From CAVSWT01 sp963731745 (lineage in GTDB: Bacteria; Bacteroidota; Ignavibacteria; Ignavibacteriales; Ignavibacteriaceae): a stretch of 64,000 bases of DNA. The notes under the pieces are model-generated. The model did no database searches. It saw nothing but the letters and a program-made list of their open reading frames with translations, and was not told where the DNA came from. Shown one piece after another: positions 29,401 through 36,856 of the stretch. Both the position numbers and the translations under genes were made by a program. Each line of letters opens with the position of its first letter. Positions within the stretch are counted from its first letter, which is position 1. Location: contig CAVSWT010000015.1 of assembly GCA_963731745.1 (NCBI GenBank), positions 62,001 to 126,000 on the forward strand, read 5' to 3'.

Positions 29401-31495
29401 AATAACAAAAAACTCTGATGTTGGGCAGCAAATCGATAAAGTTATAACTAGGAAAAATCTTTTAGTAAGAATGGAAACACCTCGATTTTTTAGGGAAGGT
29501 GATGAACTTGTTATTTCAACAATCGTTCATAATTATTTAAGTGATGATAAAAATGCTAAAGTTAGCTTTAATATTAAAAATTTAAAACTTATTTCTTCTA
29601 GAATTAATTCTGAAGGATATGATGGAAGGACAAATAAAATTTCTGATTCAACTTATGAATTAACAATCAGAAAAAATTCCGAAGTTAGAATTGATTGGCG
29701 TGTAAAAGTTGAAGAACCCGCCGGCGAAGCAAAATTAACAACCGAAGCTTTAACAAATGAAGAATCCGATGCGATGGAATTAAAAGTTCCGATTCTCCCT
29801 AAAGGATTTAAAATTATTGATGGGCTTACAACTGATTTTGCAGATGAAAATAAAACTGAAACTTTGCAGTTCAACATCCCGGCAGATGTTGATTTAAGAA
29901 CTGCAAAATTTTCTTTTTTAGTTAATCCTTCTCTTGCCGGAACAATATTAAAAGCTCTTGATGATTTAGTTGGTTATCCTTACGGCTGCGTTGAACAAAC
30001 TATGAGCCGTTTTCTCCCCACAATAATAGTTGCAAATACATTTAGACAAATCGATGCTCCTCTAAAAGCAAAAACAATTGAAGAGCTTCCTGATATGGCT
30101 GAAAAAGGGTTGAAGCGGCTTTACAACTTCCAGCATGCTGACGGCGGCTGGGGCTGGTGGGAAAATGATGAAACACATCCTTATATGACGGCTTACGTAA
30201 TTTACGGAATGGCGCTGGCAAAACAAGCTGATTTTGAAATTGATGAAAATGTTTATCAAAAAGGAATCAACAACCTTAGAAATCAAATTCAAAATTTCAA
30301 AGGTGAAGGAAAAGATGTTGATAATACTACTCTTGCTTTTATGATTTATTCCCTTTCAACTGCTGAAAAACATAATAGCAGCAGCAAAGAATTTATGAAT
30401 GATATGATATCAGTTCTTCTGAAAAAAGATTTAAATCCATATTCACTATCACTTTTAATTATAAGTTTGGAAAATTTAAATGATCATTCTCTTGCTGTAA
30501 AGGAATCTTCCGATTTAAAGAATATGGCACAAGTGGACAACAATTTCGCATACTGGGGCGGCAAACAATGGCATTATAACTGGCAGGATGATAAAGTTCA
30601 GGGAACTGCATTTGCATTGAAAGCGTTATTAAAAACAAGCCCGAATGATGCCCTAATTTCTAAAGCGGTTAGATTTTTAATGATGCAGAAAAATGGTTTC
30701 TCGTGGCGTTCAACTCAAGAAACCGCAACTGTTATTTTTGCTTTAACTGATTATTTAAAATCAACAAATGAACTAAATCCAAATTATACCGTAGAAGTAC
30801 TTGTAAATGATAAAAAATTTCTGGATAAATCATTTTCCAAAGAAGATATCTTTTCTCCTTCATCAACAATCCAAATAAACGGTTTGACTAATAATATCTT
30901 GAAAAATGGAAATAATAAAATAAAAATCATTAAGAAGGGTTCAGGTAAATTGTATTTCTCGGGAGTAGATGAATATTTCACACAAGATGAAAACCAATTA
31001 TCAAAACAAAATGGATTCAAGATCAGAAGAGAATATTATATTCTTAAACCGGCAGAAAGCAGCGGAAGAATAATTTATTTGAAACAAAAATTTAATGGTG
31101 ATGTTACTTCCGGACAAAATATTTTTGTAAAGACATTCGTTGAATCAACACGCGGTGATTTTCAATATTTCATGCTTGAAGATATGCTTCCTTCAGGTTT
31201 TGAAATAGTTAAAGATATTGACAAATATGAAATTGAAGGTGAGAATCACTATAGAATTTATGACAATTATTATTACCGTCCATGGCGATGGTTTTATGCT
31301 GATAGGGAATACCGCGATGAAAAAGTTTCATTCTTTGTTACGAACGTAAACAGCAGCATGGAATTTTCATATATAATGAAAGCTCAAATTCCGGGAAAGT
31401 ACACAGTAATGCCTGCACAGGGAAGCTTAATGTATTATCCGGAAGTGAACGGCAACAGCAATATGGTTAATGTGACTGTTAATGATATAAAATAA
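26432..31495 (+). CDS. Large bacterial alpha-2-macroglobulin
   Basis: 1687 residues, a normal size for bacterial A2M. A signal peptide (about 1-26, no lipobox Cys) is followed by several macroglobulin beta domains; VYTNQPVYRPSQEVFFKGII and LVRVKTGKEQYAAGDTLTGK are typical MG2/MG3 edges. The A2M core has LTTWRATARGI and the thioester site YPYGCVEQTMSRFLP with Cys1186 and Gln1189, so covalent trapping of proteases is possible. Unusual parts are a very aromatic loop near 403-435 (WRPWWYWSDYSWFYSS), a second near 1610-1628 (YYYRPWRWFY), and a carboxypeptidase-regulatory-like insert near 809-890 (GNLYGKVKF to YDILVQYD). No penicillin-binding protein PbpC gene is adjacent, unlike many proteobacterial cases. 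Confidence 0.93.
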   Translation: MKSSSLIFRRSILILSFIVPFILGSAFQNRSEEDHRFYLSNYTTYSPGLDVTVNIYIYNKNWGKRDFNFRLLKIDDPISFFSKLDKSNFRYQFDIWGENKEVLLKYTSKVKDWNKRVYTSSKYNNNENIDVGKIKEPGIYILQAISENQVAYCGIVVSDLAMIYKSSRNQILAFVANSKTGKFENDAEFMLYNNGNLIEKKKANEDDLAVFDIRKNDETENDLQLTSGQPGLIIAKTKDEVIVNNPYFYFGNGDQKNYSVYVYTNQPVYRPSQEVFFKGIIRQKRSNDLINVPNEKFTVSIKSPKNKEVFSKELKSNEFGTISSSFTLDEDADLGDYSIQISQDGRTYNGSFSVEEYKKPEYLVRVKTGKEQYAAGDTLTGKISADYYFGSPVTTGTVNVRIYKQAYWRPWWYWSDYSWFYSSFYKGYNWGYGNQQQIFQTDGKLNDNGEFEFNYSVEEKLDGDFTYTITAEVTDNSRRAISGSAQAYVTRGSFTISTSPEKYFFEKGSKVKLRVNASDFSDKPIKTPFEVEIKYPDSKNGRDYKTSDKKEILHGKTDKFGKAIIEFIPEYSYTGYFNYTVSAKDEKGREITATSSFFVGDKERYYYWRNGSGLEIIADKDSYEKGDTLIAYIFGPKEETDILLTYETDIFLKYKKYHLGGNGIEIKEILTDKFSPSFNITVNYLNDGQFYSTNKLIGVLAKDKFLNISLTPDKKEYKPGENASYSILVKDYKGNSVPNTELSLGIIDESIYAIKDESVQDITNFFYSPNYSYIPTYNSLTQNSFSASSRYATFIDKNYFSNKEGNEKGNGNLYGKVKFKNGNTNFEDFYIILNKDNRFYKTKVDQNGNYEFKKIEKGKYDILVQYDQSNLFFIESVIVDESTKHDIEIEKTINQLRQDAGDLDRSVADEVSLSSGRGNFLAAKVESESKMMSPSLAKDKKGDYQKAELRSNFVDALIWKANIVTDVDGKAEVNFKMPDNLTTWRATARGITKNSDVGQQIDKVITRKNLLVRMETPRFFREGDELVISTIVHNYLSDDKNAKVSFNIKNLKLISSRINSEGYDGRTNKISDSTYELTIRKNSEVRIDWRVKVEEPAGEAKLTTEALTNEESDAMELKVPILPKGFKIIDGLTTDFADENKTETLQFNIPADVDLRTAKFSFLVNPSLAGTILKALDDLVGYPYGCVEQTMSRFLPTIIVANTFRQIDAPLKAKTIEELPDMAEKGLKRLYNFQHADGGWGWWENDETHPYMTAYVIYGMALAKQADFEIDENVYQKGINNLRNQIQNFKGEGKDVDNTTLAFMIYSLSTAEKHNSSSKEFMNDMISVLLKKDLNPYSLSLLIISLENLNDHSLAVKESSDLKNMAQVDNNFAYWGGKQWHYNWQDDKVQGTAFALKALLKTSPNDALISKAVRFLMMQKNGFSWRSTQETATVIFALTDYLKSTNELNPNYTVEVLVNDKKFLDKSFSKEDIFSPSSTIQINGLTNNILKNGNNKIKIIKKGSGKLYFSGVDEYFTQDENQLSKQNGFKIRREYYILKPAESSGRIIYLKQKFNGDVTSGQNIFVKTFVESTRGDFQYFMLEDMLPSGFEIVKDIDKYEIEGENHYRIYDNYYYRPWRWFYADREYRDEKVSFFVTNVNSSMEFSYIMKAQIPGKYTVMPAQGSLMYYPEVNGNSNMVNVTVNDIK

Positions 31496-31527
31496 ATTTT
31501 ATGTAGAAAAATTATTATTTTATTTCA

Positions 31528-33297
31528 TTACTTTAATAGCAACAGCTTTTTAGTCATAGTATTTTCACCGACTTTAAGCTGATAAAAATATACTCCGCTT
31601 GGTAAAGGCGAATAATTTTTTGCGCTTTCAGTGGCATTAAATTCTACTTCATAATTACCCGGCTTTTGGTTTTCATTTACTAGAGTTGCAACTTCCCTTC
31701 CCAATAAATCATAAGCTTTTAAAGTCGTAGGTAAGGAATGCAAATATGCGTTCCCTACATCTGGAATGGTATATTTTATCTTTGTTGTTGGATTAAATGG
31801 ATTTGGATAATTCTGTTCTAATATGATGGTTGATGGAGCTGTTTCATTTTCATTCAATGAAGTAATTAATAAACCAGAAATATTCTGATCCATCCAATTA
31901 ATTCTATTTTTTATCCATGTTTTAAGGAAAGATATTTCATAAGAATAATATTTAAAGACATATTGGTTGGGCCAGATTTTGGTATTTAAAATATTCCACT
32001 TCTGAAAATTTCTCTTTTGTGATTCGTCTAGATAAGTAACCATTGAATCAATGCAGCTTAGTATTTTCTGCTGGTCGAATACTGTGGTTTTAATCTCTCC
32101 CCATCTTTCATTTATCTTTTTCATAAAATAAGGATTGTTATATAATTTGCCCCACCAAAACGGCGCTGTAAATTCGTCATAATTGAATCCAAAATCATAA
32201 ACCAGTAATGGCAGCTCCCAGCCTTCAGAATTCCAGCCGTCATAATAATCAGAATTGCCTAACGCAATATTATAATCCCAAATCGGCCCAACTACAAGTT
32301 TATCATTTATATCATCTCTGTCTTTGCATAAAAACAGACTTAACCTATAACCATCCACATTTTTTGTAATTTCATTTATTAAGAAATAATCAACCAGAGA
32401 ATTTATATCGATTACATTTGTATAACTAGAATCATCCACTTTTGGTTCAAGACGATTCATTTTCTCTTCGAATTGATAAATTATATGTTGAATATATTTT
32501 TTCTGCTGCAGATTTATATCTTCAGGCTTTGGATAGTGATATTGATATATTGTTTTTTGCCAGGCCCCTTTGTACGGTAAAAAAGGTGATAGCCATCCTG
32601 CATTACCTTCGCCGTCAAATTTATCTATCTTAATTATATAGCCACCGGTTAGACCGTTGCCTGTAGTGTCGGTTGTTTCTAATTTTTTTATATCAACACG
32701 ATTTTTATCCCGCTTAATTTTTTCCATTAAAACGTACACGCCCATATACTCATTATTTAAAACAAGCTCACAGAATTTTGTCTTGGTAGCGTATCTTCCC
32801 ATTTCATTATATAATTTATAAGTTAATACGTTTCTCAAAAGAGTTTTATCGCTGTAAGGCGCATAAAGAACCCAATCACTCTCCTCAGGAAAACCAAGTA
32901 ATGAAACATTTAAATCTTCACCTAAAGAATCTCTTGTTTCCACAGCATATTGTTTTTTAGGAAACAACTGTGAACTTGATCCTCTTATTTCAATTCCAAT
33001 CTTACCATTATAATTATTAAAGATGTCGGAAACATTATTTCTCTCGCCTTCGCCGTTATAAATGATTCCCATGTCCGCAGTTATTTTTTCTTCGTTAATA
33101 ATTGTTTGTCCGTGAGTATTTATAACAATAATTGGAAGATTAGATGAAGTAAATTCAACAAGCTTCGCCGATTCAGAATTTAATGAATCATTACCGGATT
33201 TAGAATTTGCAATGACATTATTAGCGGTTAATAAAATGAAAGTAATTATTATTTGGAAGTAAAATCTGAAATGAATAGTCTTGAAATTGTCATGCAT
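31528..33297 (-). CDS. CotH-family protein with a type IX-type C-terminal sorting tail
   Basis: 589 residues. A signal peptide spans about 1-30. The CotH kinase-like domain occupies about 55-460: GIEIRGSSSQLFPKKQYAVE, LYAPYSDKTLLRNVLTYKL, MGVYVLMEKIKRDKNRVDIK, GGYIIKIDK and WDYNIALGNSDY. CotH relatives are atypical protein kinases or spore/cell-surface proteins; the substrate here is unknown. The last 95 residues form a Por/FlgD-like sorting domain: QNYPNPFNPTTKIKYTIP, LLGREVATLVNENQ, SGVYFYQLKVG, ending KKLLLLK. This predicts export and surface attachment or release by a type IX-like system. An in-frame palindromic insert lies within that tail. Confidence 0.92.
   Translation of the reverse strand: MHDNFKTIHFRFYFQIIITFILLTANNVIANSKSGNDSLNSESAKLVEFTSSNLPIIVINTHGQTIINEEKITADMGIIYNGEGERNNVSDIFNNYNGKIGIEIRGSSSQLFPKKQYAVETRDSLGEDLNVSLLGFPEESDWVLYAPYSDKTLLRNVLTYKLYNEMGRYATKTKFCELVLNNEYMGVYVLMEKIKRDKNRVDIKKLETTDTTGNGLTGGYIIKIDKFDGEGNAGWLSPFLPYKGAWQKTIYQYHYPKPEDINLQQKKYIQHIIYQFEEKMNRLEPKVDDSSYTNVIDINSLVDYFLINEITKNVDGYRLSLFLCKDRDDINDKLVVGPIWDYNIALGNSDYYDGWNSEGWELPLLVYDFGFNYDEFTAPFWWGKLYNNPYFMKKINERWGEIKTTVFDQQKILSCIDSMVTYLDESQKRNFQKWNILNTKIWPNQYVFKYYSYEISFLKTWIKNRINWMDQNISGLLITSLNENETAPSTIILEQNYPNPFNPTTKIKYTIPDVGNAYLHSLPTTLKAYDLLGREVATLVNENQKPGNYEVEFNATESAKNYSPLPSGVYFYQLKVGENTMTKKLLLLK
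31727..31758. repeat. Palindromic repeat inside the coding sequence of the CotH sorting tail
   Basis: GTAG...CTAC bounded hairpin with core GGAATGCA (31733-31740 region) pairing with TGCGTTCC (one G-T wobble) around a 4-base loop. It encodes the residues VGNAYLHSLPTT, which look out of place between IPD and LKAYDLLGREV. It resembles repeats of the GTAGGGAACGCAAATGCGTTCCCTAC kind. Confidence 0.6.
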
Positions 33298-33418
33298 TTA
33301 AAATATTTCCCCAAAAATTTAATGCAAGTTATAATTAATAACAGCAATTAAAAACATAATTATTTGTGCTTAAATATTTAGGTAGGGAGTAAATAACACA
33401 TGAATATATATTGAAAAA

Positions 33419-34348
33419 TCAATTTAGTGTTTCCCCGGTTTTATTTATGATGGCCTTTTTTCCTTTAAAAATCACTTCAGCTTCACCGTTATGAAAATTA
33501 CTTGCATCATCAAACTTCGGTTTAATCACAAATTCATCAGATGAATTTATGTATCCCCATTTATTGCTGACCTTTGCCAATGCTAAGCCTTCTTCAAATT
33601 TTCTTACTTGTTTATACTTCGGCTGGATTATTACTTCACCATCTTTCGTGATAAATCCGAAAAGATCATTAACTCTTATCACGCCAAAGCCTTCTGATAT
33701 TACCCTTGTTTCGTCATATTCAGGCTTTATAACAAAAGCGCCTTGATGATTTATATATCCGAATTTATCATCAATTTCAGCAGGCGCAATTCCTTCCGAA
33801 AAATTACTTGCAAATTCAAATTCGGGTTGAACAATTACTTCGCCATTTTTATTAATGAAGCCGTATTTTTTAACTCTTTTAGGAAAAATAAAAATCCAGT
33901 CAGTTTTGTTTTCAACAAAGTATGCTGCTCCTTCATGAAAATCTCCCACATCATCAAATTGCGGTTTAATTATATCTTCGCCTTTTTCGTTTATGAATCC
34001 CCAATAAGTTGTAAACTCTAAAAACTTTCCCATCTTTTTTACGCGCGCCATTCCTTCAGAAAAATCTCCTGCTTCTTTATAAATGAAATCTACCACTTGA
34101 ATAAAGGAATCATTTATATAACCGTATAAATAATAATTATCTTTTCTCTCACCAATTAGAGCCATGCCGTCGGAAAATTCACCTGCATAATCATATTTTG
34201 CTTTTACTAAAATATTACCTTCAACATCTTTGAATCCGTATTTTTTATTTTCAAGAAATCTGTAAATTTTTACTTCGCTGCTTTGCCCAAAAAACTGACT
34301 TGTGAAAATTAAAATTATAAGAGTTATAATAAATTTTTGAGGTTTCAT
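33419..34348 (-). CDS. Secreted WG-repeat protein
   Basis: 309 residues. A signal peptide at about 1-21 (ITLIILIFTSQFFGQ) is followed by seven consecutive WG-type repeats of about 35-40 residues. Each has the pattern (Y/W)G(F/Y)I---G--(V/I)(I/V)(K/Q)P-(F/Y)----F-EG, for example YGFINKNGEVIVQPEFEFAS and WGYINSSDEFVIKPKFDDAS. The repeats form beta hairpins and are thought to mediate binding; the partner is unknown. The first repeat uses KDVEGN and is the least regular apart from the second. Sits alone between the CotH gene and the symporter operon. Confidence 0.9.
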   Translation of the reverse strand: MKPQKFIITLIILIFTSQFFGQSSEVKIYRFLENKKYGFKDVEGNILVKAKYDYAGEFSDGMALIGERKDNYYLYGYINDSFIQVVDFIYKEAGDFSEGMARVKKMGKFLEFTTYWGFINEKGEDIIKPQFDDVGDFHEGAAYFVENKTDWIFIFPKRVKKYGFINKNGEVIVQPEFEFASNFSEGIAPAEIDDKFGYINHQGAFVIKPEYDETRVISEGFGVIRVNDLFGFITKDGEVIIQPKYKQVRKFEEGLALAKVSNKWGYINSSDEFVIKPKFDDASNFHNGEAEVIFKGKKAIINKTGETLN

Positions 34349-34449
34349 TTGGACAATGAGTAATTATTAATGAATGATGATTTATAATATGGAATTGATA
34401 AAATTAAAACAATCATAAAATGATTAGCATTTATTGAAAGATCAAACTC

Positions 34450-35901
34450 TTATTTATTTTGGTTTTCTCTTCCCGATAATGCATTTAACAATCCCCCAAT
34501 TGCAAGTGTTGCAATAACCCCAACAATTGTATACCACGTCCAGGCAACTAATTTAAGTGAGATAACCGTAATCATTATAAATATGCCTGCAATGAATCCG
34601 GCAAGAGCATCTTCCTGTCTTGCTTTCTTAAATAAAATTCCGAGAAGAAAAGTTCCGAGTAGTCCGCCGTAAGTAAAGGATGCGATGCTAAGTGCAAGTT
34701 CAACAACAGCACGTGATGAATTCATAAAAAATATTGCTGATGCAACTAATAAACCCGCCCACATAATTGTAAAAAGCCGGGAGATTTTTAACTGTTTCGC
34801 ATCATCATCCGCTTTGCCAAAAAACGGATTATAAAGATCCATCATAGTAGATGAGGAAAGCGAACTCATTGAGCCTGCAAGAGTTGACATTGCGGCGGCA
34901 AATAATCCCGCAATTATTAAACCTGTAATTCCAGGCGGAAGAACTTTAATTATAAACATCGGAAATATTTCATCCGATTTAACATCTATCTTTCCATAAT
35001 AAGCATAAAGCATCACACCCAAAATCAAAAAAATAGCAAATTGAATTATGACAATAATTCCGCTGCCGATAATTGCTTTTTGACTATCCTTTAAAGATTT
35101 AGTTGTTAAAAGTCTTTGAACGATTAATTGATCTGTTCCGTGAGATGCCATTGATAAAAATGCACCGCCTAGCAATCCGCCTATAAGCGTATAAGGCTGA
35201 CTGAAAAATCCGGATATACCGCCTTCAAATCCCCAATTAAATATTTGAAATTTATTTGCACTTGATGCAGCAGTTACTACTGAGCCCCACCCATCAGGCA
35301 GCAGCTTTAAAACGAAGATGATTGCTATAATAGCACCGCCAAGATATATAAACATCAAAATCACATCTACCCAAATTACTCCTTTTACGCCGCCTGTATA
35401 TGTATAAACAAGAGTAAGAATTGCAATTATTATTATAGCAGTTGGATAATTAATATCAAGCATCAGCTTTAAAGGAATAGCAGTTGCAAACAATCTAACT
35501 CCGTCTGCTGCAGTTCTCGTAAACAAAAAAACGATGGAAGCCAGTGACCTGGTTTTACCGCCGAACCTATTTTCAAGAAAAGAGTATGCTGTTTTCAATT
35601 CGCCTGTGCTGTATGCAGGAAGAAAAACTGTGGCAACAATAATTCTTCCGATCAAATAGCCAAAAGTCACTTGAAGAAAATTTAAATTAGTTAGATATGC
35701 AAGTCCGGGAATTGAAATAAATGTAAGCGTACTTGTTTCTGCGGCAACGATTGAAAAACATACCGCCCACCACGGAACGTTTTTAGAACCAAGAAAATAG
35801 TCTTTAACTGATTTTTGTTTTCCGCCTGAAAGGATGCCCAATGCAGCGGTACCGATAAGGAAGGCAATAATTATTATATAATCGAGTGTGCTTCCTTGCA
35901 A
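34450..35901 (-). CDS. Sodium:solute symporter (SSS/SLC5 family), STAS-linked
   Basis: 483 residues, about 13 membrane helices. SSS features: KDYFLGSKNVPWWAVCFSIV, ETSTLTFISIPGLAYLT, GGVKGVIWVDVILMFIYLGG as the conserved helix-6 region, and FAAAMSTLAGSMSSLSSSTM as the helix-8 Na+ site. This pattern is closest to the SSS proteins that Bacteroidota genomes commonly annotate for sialate, glucose or carboxylate; the substrate is not decided. Its start lies four bases after the stop of the STAS gene, indicating co-translation. It is the last gene of the long operon starting with the sugar nucleotidyltransferase. Confidence 0.88.
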   Translation of the reverse strand: MQGSTLDYIIIIAFLIGTAALGILSGGKQKSVKDYFLGSKNVPWWAVCFSIVAAETSTLTFISIPGLAYLTNLNFLQVTFGYLIGRIIVATVFLPAYSTGELKTAYSFLENRFGGKTRSLASIVFLFTRTAADGVRLFATAIPLKLMLDINYPTAIIIIAILTLVYTYTGGVKGVIWVDVILMFIYLGGAIIAIIFVLKLLPDGWGSVVTAASSANKFQIFNWGFEGGISGFFSQPYTLIGGLLGGAFLSMASHGTDQLIVQRLLTTKSLKDSQKAIIGSGIIVIIQFAIFLILGVMLYAYYGKIDVKSDEIFPMFIIKVLPPGITGLIIAGLFAAAMSTLAGSMSSLSSSTMMDLYNPFFGKADDDAKQLKISRLFTIMWAGLLVASAIFFMNSSRAVVELALSIASFTYGGLLGTFLLGILFKKARQEDALAGFIAGIFIMITVISLKLVAWTWYTIVGVIATLAIGGLLNALSGRENQNK

Positions 35902-35904
35902 AAA

Positions 35905-36258
35905 TTAAACCTTCTTGCCTTTTAAATCATCAATAGCTTCTTCTACAGTTTCGCATACAGGCAGTACACGGTCAATCTGAGTAATCCTAATTAAAGAGTG
36001 AACCTTTTGTGAAGGTGCAGCAATTCTTATGCTTCCTCCAAGTGTATTTATTAATCTATTGGCAACAAGAATTGCACTTAACCCTGAACTATCACAAGAT
36101 TCAACTTCGCTTAAATCAATAATTAATTTTGTAACGCCTTGAACTTTTAAAAGCATTGTAAACTCGCCTTTGACCAGGCCGGAAATATTTGTGTCTAGCC
36201 TTTTTTCATTTAGCCGGAAAATTGTTACATCTTCAATTTTTTTTGTTTCAAAGTTCAT
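35905..36258 (-). CDS. STAS-domain anti-sigma-factor antagonist
   Basis: 117 residues forming a single STAS domain. The signature LIIDLSEVESCDSSGLSAIL contains the phosphorylatable Ser58 (second Ser of DSSG), as in SpoIIAA/RsbV. The C-terminal IRITQIDRVLPVCETVEEAI is also typical. In partner-switching systems the unphosphorylated form binds an anti-sigma kinase. No such kinase (RsbW/HATPase type) is adjacent; instead a symporter follows after three bases, so the domain might regulate transport or act elsewhere. Both options are inference. Confidence 0.9.
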   Translation of the reverse strand: MNFETKKIEDVTIFRLNEKRLDTNISGLVKGEFTMLLKVQGVTKLIIDLSEVESCDSSGLSAILVANRLINTLGGSIRIAAPSQKVHSLIRITQIDRVLPVCETVEEAIDDLKGKKV

Positions 36259-36322
36259 TTGCGTTTTTTCATACGTTTAAGTTCTGTCAATTTTTTTTGT
36301 AAATCTTATTGTTAGGCAAAAA

Positions 36323-36856
36323 TCATTCAAACATGAGCAGACAATTTAAGAAATTTTTGTAAGAAATTTCAGAATTATCCTGTTTATCAACTATCTGTAA
36401 ATTGTAATACTTATCAGCATTATCCTTTGCAAATCCAACCCTTATTGGGACATCTATTAAGCTTGCAACATAGCTGTAAAAAATATTTTCTTCACGGTTT
36501 AAATCTAAAACAACTTGAAAATTATAATCTGATAATTTAGACACCAATTTTTTTGAAGGAAGGTTAATTGTATTAACATCACTCACTCCATGATCAATTA
36601 CCTGCGGCCGAAACTTCAATGGTACTAAGCTTACTTTAAAATCATAAGTGAAAATTGTTGCTTTCTTTTTTGATTCTGAAAGAGCTTCAAGTATTTTTAA
36701 CGAATGATGAAAATCGGATTCATTTTTAGGCATCAGAACTAAAAATGCGAATGATTTTTTGAAAAAACCCTCAAATGATCTTGGAGTGTAACGTCGATCC
36801 TTAAGCTGCCATTGAACAACGGCATTTGATATTTTTTGTTTTATAGCATTAATCAT
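36323..36856 (-). CDS. Uncharacterised protein, possibly related to glycosyltransferase-9 or DUF6913-like folds
   Basis: 177 residues that I do not confidently recognise. The sequence starts with a basic amphipathic segment, followed by FLVLMPKNESDFHHSLKILE, a nucleotide-fold-like strand, and later VVLDLNREENIFYSYVASLI and DVPIRVGFAKD. The last part is reminiscent of heptosyltransferase (GT9) sequences, where D----A---G---RVG-F is common, but the protein is too short for a full GT-B enzyme. Its start overlaps the ligA stop by eight bases and a 64-base gap separates it from the STAS gene. Cytosolic; no signal peptide. Confidence 0.6.
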   Translation of the reverse strand: MINAIKQKISNAVVQWQLKDRRYTPRSFEGFFKKSFAFLVLMPKNESDFHHSLKILEALSESKKKATIFTYDFKVSLVPLKFRPQVIDHGVSDVNTINLPSKKLVSKLSDYNFQVVLDLNREENIFYSYVASLIDVPIRVGFAKDNADKYYNLQIVDKQDNSEISYKNFLNCLLMFE

